This document shows positions 60,438 through 64,000 of a stretch of 64,000 bases of DNA, piece after piece. Every line of letters begins with the position of its first letter. Position 1 is the first letter of the stretch. A program made the translations under genes and the position numbers. A model generated the notes under the pieces. The model ran no database searches, was not told the DNA's origin, and saw only the letters and a list, made by a program, of their open reading frames with translations. The stretch is from contig CAYRNR010000019.1 in assembly GCA_964425605.1 (NCBI GenBank), forward strand, positions 12,274 to 76,273, written 5' to 3'. Origin of the DNA: CAYRNR01 sp964425605 (GTDB taxonomy: Bacteria; Myxococcota_A; UBA796; UBA9615; CAYRNR01).

Positions 60438-61870
60438 TGCTGGGACGGTGGCGCGAGCGGCGAGCCGAGCAAGACGCCACGTTCGAGTGGATGGACCGCT
60501 TCGTGTCCGAGACGCGAGCTGCGATCCACGTGCGGCTCGAGGATCAGCTGCTGATGATCCGCCCGGAGAAGACGCTGGGGATCAACGAGACGGGTGCGAC
60601 GATCCTCGCCGCCCTGTACCACCGGGATTCCCGAGGCGCCGCGGAGACCCTGCACCGCCTGGCCGCGCAGCTGGGCGCTCCGCGCGACAAGCTGATGACG
60701 GACACCCGCGAGCTGCTGGAGACCGTCTCGGCGCTGATGCGCGAGGACTTCGCCCCGCGGGAGAACCTCCGATTCACCGAGTACCGCCGCGATCGCGTGG
60801 GATTCCCCGTGCTCGCGGAGATCGCGCTGACCTACAGCTGCCAGAACCGCTGCTCGTTCTGCTACGCCGCCAGCCCGCGCCGCGGCGCGGGGGAGCAGCC
60901 CATGGACGGAGACCAGGTGCGCCAGGTGATGGACCGCATCTGGCACGAGGCCCACGTGCCGTCCATCTCCTTCACCGGCGGCGAGGCGACGCTGCGCGCC
61001 GACCTCCCCGATCTGGTCCGGCACGGCGCGGACCTGGGCTTCCGCGTCAACCTGATCACCAACGGCGTGCGGTCCGCAGACGCCGAGTACGCCCGGCTGC
61101 TGGTGGACCACGGCCTGGACTCGGCCCAGGTCTCCCTGGAGGCTGCCGACGCGGCCGTACACGACAAGATGGTCGGCCGCGCCGGCGCGTTCGAGGCCAC
61201 GGTGGCCGCCGTGCGCAACTTCCGCGAGCTGGGCATCCACGTACACACCAACACGACCCTGTGCCGCGACAACCTGGCCGGGGCCCCCGATCTGATCCGG
61301 TTCCTGGCCCGGGAGGTGGGCACGAAGACGCTCTCGATGAACCTGCTCATCCGCACGGGCCTCGGCCTCGACGAGGCCTCCGGGCCCATCGGCTACAGCG
61401 AGTTCGCGCCATCCCTGCCCCCCCTCCAGGAGGTGGCCGACGAGGAGGGCATGACCCTGGTGTGGTACTCCCCCCTGCCCTACTGCATCGTCAACCCCGT
61501 GTTGCTGGGCCAGGGCGCCAAGTCGTGCGCCTGCGTGGACGGCATCCTCTCGGTGGACCCCCTGGGCCGCGTGCTCCCCTGCAGCTCCTTCGAGCACGGC
61601 ATCGGCTCACTGCTGGAGCAGTCCTTCGACGAGATCTACGACTCCCCGGCGTCGCGCTGGTGGCGGGAGCGGCGCTACGTCCCGCCCGTGTGCCGCGACT
61701 GCAACGACGTGGACCTGTGCGCCGGCGCGTGCCCCCTTTACTGGGACGCGGCCGGCAGCTTCGACGAGATACCCCGGGCCGGCGCCGGCGACCGCGACGC
61801 GAGGCTCGCCTGGGAGGCGGACCGGGCGCGGGGCGGCAGCTTCGGCGTGCCCCTGCCGGCGGGAGGTTGA
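60437..61870 (+). CDS. Radical SAM/SPASM enzyme with N-terminal PqqD-like (RRE) domain
   Basis: A 477-residue enzyme. Residues ~28-115 resemble PqqD, the RiPP recognition element (VRLEDQLLMIRPEKTLGINE, ATILAALYHRDSRGAAE). The 4Fe-4S motif C135-x3-C139-x2-C142 is in YSCQNRCSFCYA. The core continues with SFTGGEATLRADL and LGFRVNLITNG. The SPASM-like C-terminus has SCACVDGILSVDPLGRVLPC and CRDCNDVDLCAGACPLYWD. RRE plus SPASM is the architecture of peptide-modifying enzymes that make thioether or carbon-carbon links. Its start overlaps the stop of the gene with the Cys-repeat tail, the obvious candidate substrate. Confidence 0.88.
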   Translation: MLGRWRERRAEQDATFEWMDRFVSETRAAIHVRLEDQLLMIRPEKTLGINETGATILAALYHRDSRGAAETLHRLAAQLGAPRDKLMTDTRELLETVSALMREDFAPRENLRFTEYRRDRVGFPVLAEIALTYSCQNRCSFCYAASPRRGAGEQPMDGDQVRQVMDRIWHEAHVPSISFTGGEATLRADLPDLVRHGADLGFRVNLITNGVRSADAEYARLLVDHGLDSAQVSLEAADAAVHDKMVGRAGAFEATVAAVRNFRELGIHVHTNTTLCRDNLAGAPDLIRFLAREVGTKTLSMNLLIRTGLGLDEASGPIGYSEFAPSLPPLQEVADEEGMTLVWYSPLPYCIVNPVLLGQGAKSCACVDGILSVDPLGRVLPCSSFEHGIGSLLEQSFDEIYDSPASRWWRERRYVPPVCRDCNDVDLCAGACPLYWDAAGSFDEIPRAGAGDRDARLAWEADRARGGSFGVPLPAGG

Positions 61871-61872
61871 CC

Positions 61873-63117
61873 ATGGGCGGACTCACCGGGTTCCAGTCCT
61901 TCGTGATGGGTCGGCGCAACGTGCTCGACATCGTGGAGAAGCGCCTGTGCGCGGTGCAGATCCACTACGAGGCCTTCTTCTCCCAGATCGGCCAGATCAG
62001 GGAGAGCGAGCTCGACCAGCTCGAGGCCCTGGTCCAGCAGCGGCGGGGCGATCTCCCCGCCTGGCTCGCCGGAGCGCTGCAACGCCTCGGCCCCGAGGTG
62101 GAGGCCGAGGTCGACGCCCGCATCCAGGCCCTCGCCGCCGAGCGGGACGAGCAGACCGGGACCGCCGAGAACCTGCGGCAGCATTCGCTGCAGCTCGAAC
62201 GGGAGATCCACGAACGCAACGTGCACCTGGACGGCCGCGAGGAGGACCTCAAGACGCGCAACGAGGCCCTGCTGGCCCGCATCGACCGGTACAACGCCAA
62301 GATCCGCGAGATGAGCGGGGGGTTCGGCTTCTTCTACAACCTGTTCGACGCGCGCAAGCTCAAGCGAGAGCGGATCGAGCTGGACCAGGAGCAGGCCGAC
62401 GTGGCCGCGCACATCGAGAACCTGCGCGAGCTGTGGAGGCGCACCGAAGCCGAGCACGCCGAGTCCGAGGAGGGGCGGCGCCAGGCCTGGCAGGACGCCC
62501 GCAACCTCGCCGCGCAGCTCCAGACCCGGCTTCAGTGGCTCACCGAATCGCGCGAACGCGTGGTCTACCGCACGACGCTGGAGCGCGCCATGGCGGACAA
62601 TCCGGCGCAGCAGCCCGCCCGGCGCCGGGGGGATCGGGCCTGCCCGGGCTGCGGATACGGCAACCCCGATCAGGGCATCCTGTGTCAGGCCTGCGGCGCC
62701 CGCCTGGGCGAGGACCGCCAGGACCTGGAAGGGAGCCTCGAGGAGATCGCCGCGGCCGTGCGGGTGCACGACACGTTCTCCGAGGGTATGGCCGCCAGCC
62801 AGCAGCTGATCGGCCTGGTCCGCGGGCTGATCTCCGGTCACGACGCGTTCGCCGAGAGCGTCCAGGACATGATCGACACCCAGACCCGCCACCCCGTGTC
62901 GGTCCTGGAGATCGACGTCCCCGAGCGCTCGGTGGCCTACGGCGAGCTGTTCGAGCAGCTCCGCGACAGCCTGGACGAGGATCGCCACGAGCACCCCCTG
63001 GACTTCGCGGCCCGGGTGGAGGAGCTCCTCGCGGGGCGGCTGTCCGAGGAGACGATCTCCGGTTACTTCGAAGGCATGGGCGAGGCGCTGTCTGCAGCGG
63101 CCGACGCCCAGTGGTGA
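61873..63117 (+). CDS. Coiled-coil protein with central zinc ribbon
   Basis: A 414-residue cytoplasmic protein, 2 bases after the radical SAM gene, with ATG after GGGAGG. Residues ~70-230 are long heptad-like helices (coiled coil) rich in Glu/Arg/Gln (LQLEREIHERNVHLDGREED). A zinc-ribbon CPGCGYGNPDQGILCQACG lies near 255-275, followed by a helical C-terminal domain. Family not recognised; it may be a scaffold or adaptor for the enzyme and the membrane protein of the same operon. Confidence 0.65.
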   Translation: MGGLTGFQSFVMGRRNVLDIVEKRLCAVQIHYEAFFSQIGQIRESELDQLEALVQQRRGDLPAWLAGALQRLGPEVEAEVDARIQALAAERDEQTGTAENLRQHSLQLEREIHERNVHLDGREEDLKTRNEALLARIDRYNAKIREMSGGFGFFYNLFDARKLKRERIELDQEQADVAAHIENLRELWRRTEAEHAESEEGRRQAWQDARNLAAQLQTRLQWLTESRERVVYRTTLERAMADNPAQQPARRRGDRACPGCGYGNPDQGILCQACGARLGEDRQDLEGSLEEIAAAVRVHDTFSEGMAASQQLIGLVRGLISGHDAFAESVQDMIDTQTRHPVSVLEIDVPERSVAYGELFEQLRDSLDEDRHEHPLDFAARVEELLAGRLSEETISGYFEGMGEALSAAADAQW

Positions 63118-63124
63118 GACGATC

Positions 63125-63646
63125 ATGAAGGTGTTCGCCGGTGTCGCCGCCATCTTGCTCGGCGCGTTCCTGTTCGGAGTGGGCCTGCTGTTCCTGCTGG
63201 GCGCCGACGGTCAGATCCACCGCCTGGTGGTGGCCGCGCTGGGCCTCCTGCTGGGCGCGAGCGCCGGCATGGCCGGGGCGCTGTTGCTCTTCCGCGCCGT
63301 CCTGGCGAGCCCCGATCGTGTCCGTCCGGTCCTGCTCGCGCTGGCCAAGGCCCGCGACGGCGAGCTGACCCTGGCCGAGATCCAGGCCAGCCTCGGGGGC
63401 CGGGCCAAGGTGGCCGAGGAGATCCTCGGGCAGATGCTCGTCTCGGGGGAGTGCGAGCGACGTGGCGACGCGTTCCTGTTCCCGTCGCTCCAGCCCAGGA
63501 TCGTGTTGCGCCGATGTGATCACTGCGGGCACGAGGCGCCGCTGGCGTCCGACGACGAGCGCTGTCCGAACTGCGGCGCGTCGATGAAGGTCCGCCGAGA
63601 GGCGAAGGCGGGCGCCGACGACGGCCTGTACCAGATGGACGAGTAG
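63125..63646 (+). CDS. Membrane protein with winged-helix-like and zinc-ribbon domains
   Basis: A 173-residue protein. Two N-terminal membrane helices (FAGVAAILLGAFLFGVGLLFL and LVVAALGLLLGASAGMAGAL) precede a helix-turn-helix-like segment (GELTLAEIQASLGGRAKVAEEIL) and a C-terminal zinc ribbon (CDHCGHEAPLASDDERCPNCG). ATG 63125 is 7 bases after the previous stop. As the last gene of the Cys-repeat operon it may anchor a complex at the inner membrane. Function is inferred from context only. Confidence 0.65.
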   Translation: MKVFAGVAAILLGAFLFGVGLLFLLGADGQIHRLVVAALGLLLGASAGMAGALLLFRAVLASPDRVRPVLLALAKARDGELTLAEIQASLGGRAKVAEEILGQMLVSGECERRGDAFLFPSLQPRIVLRRCDHCGHEAPLASDDERCPNCGASMKVRREAKAGADDGLYQMDE

Positions 63647-63770
63647 CTCCGCCTCCATTGCTGCGATCGCACAATTCGCGCACGCACGCGTCCGCGGCTC
63701 CGGTTCCTGACCGGTGGCCCCACGTGCGCGTGCTACCATGCGATGCAACCCGTAGCCTCAGGAGCCCTGC

Positions 63771-64000
63771 TTGGAGACCCGCACCGACGTCGCTCGCCGA
63801 CGAGCCGCCCCCGCCCCGGCGCCCCCCCAGGCCGCGCGAGGCGGAGGTGACGCCCTCGCGGATCCGCTCCAGCAGCAGGGGCTGAGCGATCCCCTGCAGA
63901 CGTGGGGGGCTGGCCCGGTACAGGCCACGGAGGATCCGGCGGCCCAGACCGAGGGCAAGGAGGAGACCAAGCGCGGCAAGGAGGGCACCGCCGAGGGGAA
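63771..64000 (+). CDS. Unidentified protein, 3' end outside the window
   Basis: An open frame from TTG 63771 (AGGAG six bases upstream, in-frame stop before it) to the end of the window, at least 76 residues. The visible part is low-complexity: Ala/Pro-rich, then GGGDALADPLQQQGLSDP, and Lys/Glu-rich repeats (GKEETKRGKEG). No signal peptide is visible. It lies 124 bases after the previous gene, with no recognisable site in between apart from the ribosome site. Confidence 0.45.
   Translation, partial: METRTDVARRRAAPAPAPPQAARGGGDALADPLQQQGLSDPLQTWGAGPVQATEDPAAQTEGKEETKRGKEGTAEG

Overview
High-GC bacterial DNA, most likely from a myxobacterium-like member of the Myxococcota (formerly Deltaproteobacteria). 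The evidence is the very high GC3 codon use, two proteins ending in MYXO-CTERM-like tails (Cys motif, hydrophobic helix, Arg cluster), many lipoproteins with Asp-rich tethers, abundant two-component and Ser/Thr-kinase signalling, and fused regulatory architectures. No rRNA or tRNA gene and no CRISPR array was seen. One RAYT/IS200-like element is present.

Layout. 1-5 kb: end of a transglutaminase/TPR protein, a membrane sulfatase-family enzyme and a convergent RCC1-repeat lipoprotein. 5-12 kb: a near-consensus sigma-54 promoter, a tiny Cys-rich protein, glutamate dehydrogenase, and two adjacent phosphoenolpyruvate-synthase-like ATP-grasp proteins, the second with an N-terminal sensory domain and a C-terminal nucleotidyltransferase. 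11.9-13.1 kb: RAYT element with terminal inverted repeats, flanked by a diverged ~60-bp duplication. 13-20 kb: outer-membrane-like protein, a third ATP-grasp paralogue, metallophosphoesterase, histidine kinase and NtrC-type sigma-54 activator. 20-26 kb: ECF sigma factor, zinc anti-sigma factor and a secreted caspase-like protein with a predicted barrel, then three genes for a secreted HExxH protein and two envelope proteins. 25.8-34 kb (minus strand): heparinase-like MYXO-CTERM protein, GT39-like glycosyltransferase, acyl-CoA dehydrogenase and BNR-repeat MYXO-CTERM protein. 34-38 kb: peroxiredoxin, zinc-ribbon membrane protein, and a translationally coupled radical SAM/PLP-enzyme pair. 38-41 kb: lipoprotein transglutaminase with an inserted helix-hairpin-helix domain, and an FHA protein. 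41-48 kb: vWA protein, histidine kinase, OmpR regulator and a Ser/Thr kinase fused to an extracytoplasmic solute-binding domain. 48-57.5 kb (minus strand): Asp-rich lipoproteins, an MBOAT/SGNH acylation pair and a sulfatase-TPR lipoprotein. 57.7-63.6 kb: a four-gene operon, discussed below. The window ends inside an unidentified gene.

How genes may work together. The kinase and NtrC-type regulator next to the ATP-grasp cluster could drive the sigma-54 promoter in front of gdhA; the histidine kinase and one ATP-grasp protein share a homologous sensory domain, which suggests common input to carbon/nitrogen control. The FHA protein and the kinase/solute-binding fusion suggest a phospho-threonine relay.

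The strongest candidate for an undescribed system is at 57.7-63.6 kb. A DUF2207-like membrane protein ends in a Cys-His-Ser-Ala repeat tail with 12 cysteines. Its stop codon overlaps the start of a radical SAM/SPASM enzyme that carries its own N-terminal PqqD-like (RRE) domain, and two zinc-ribbon proteins follow. This looks like peptide-modification machinery acting on a tail attached to a membrane protein.
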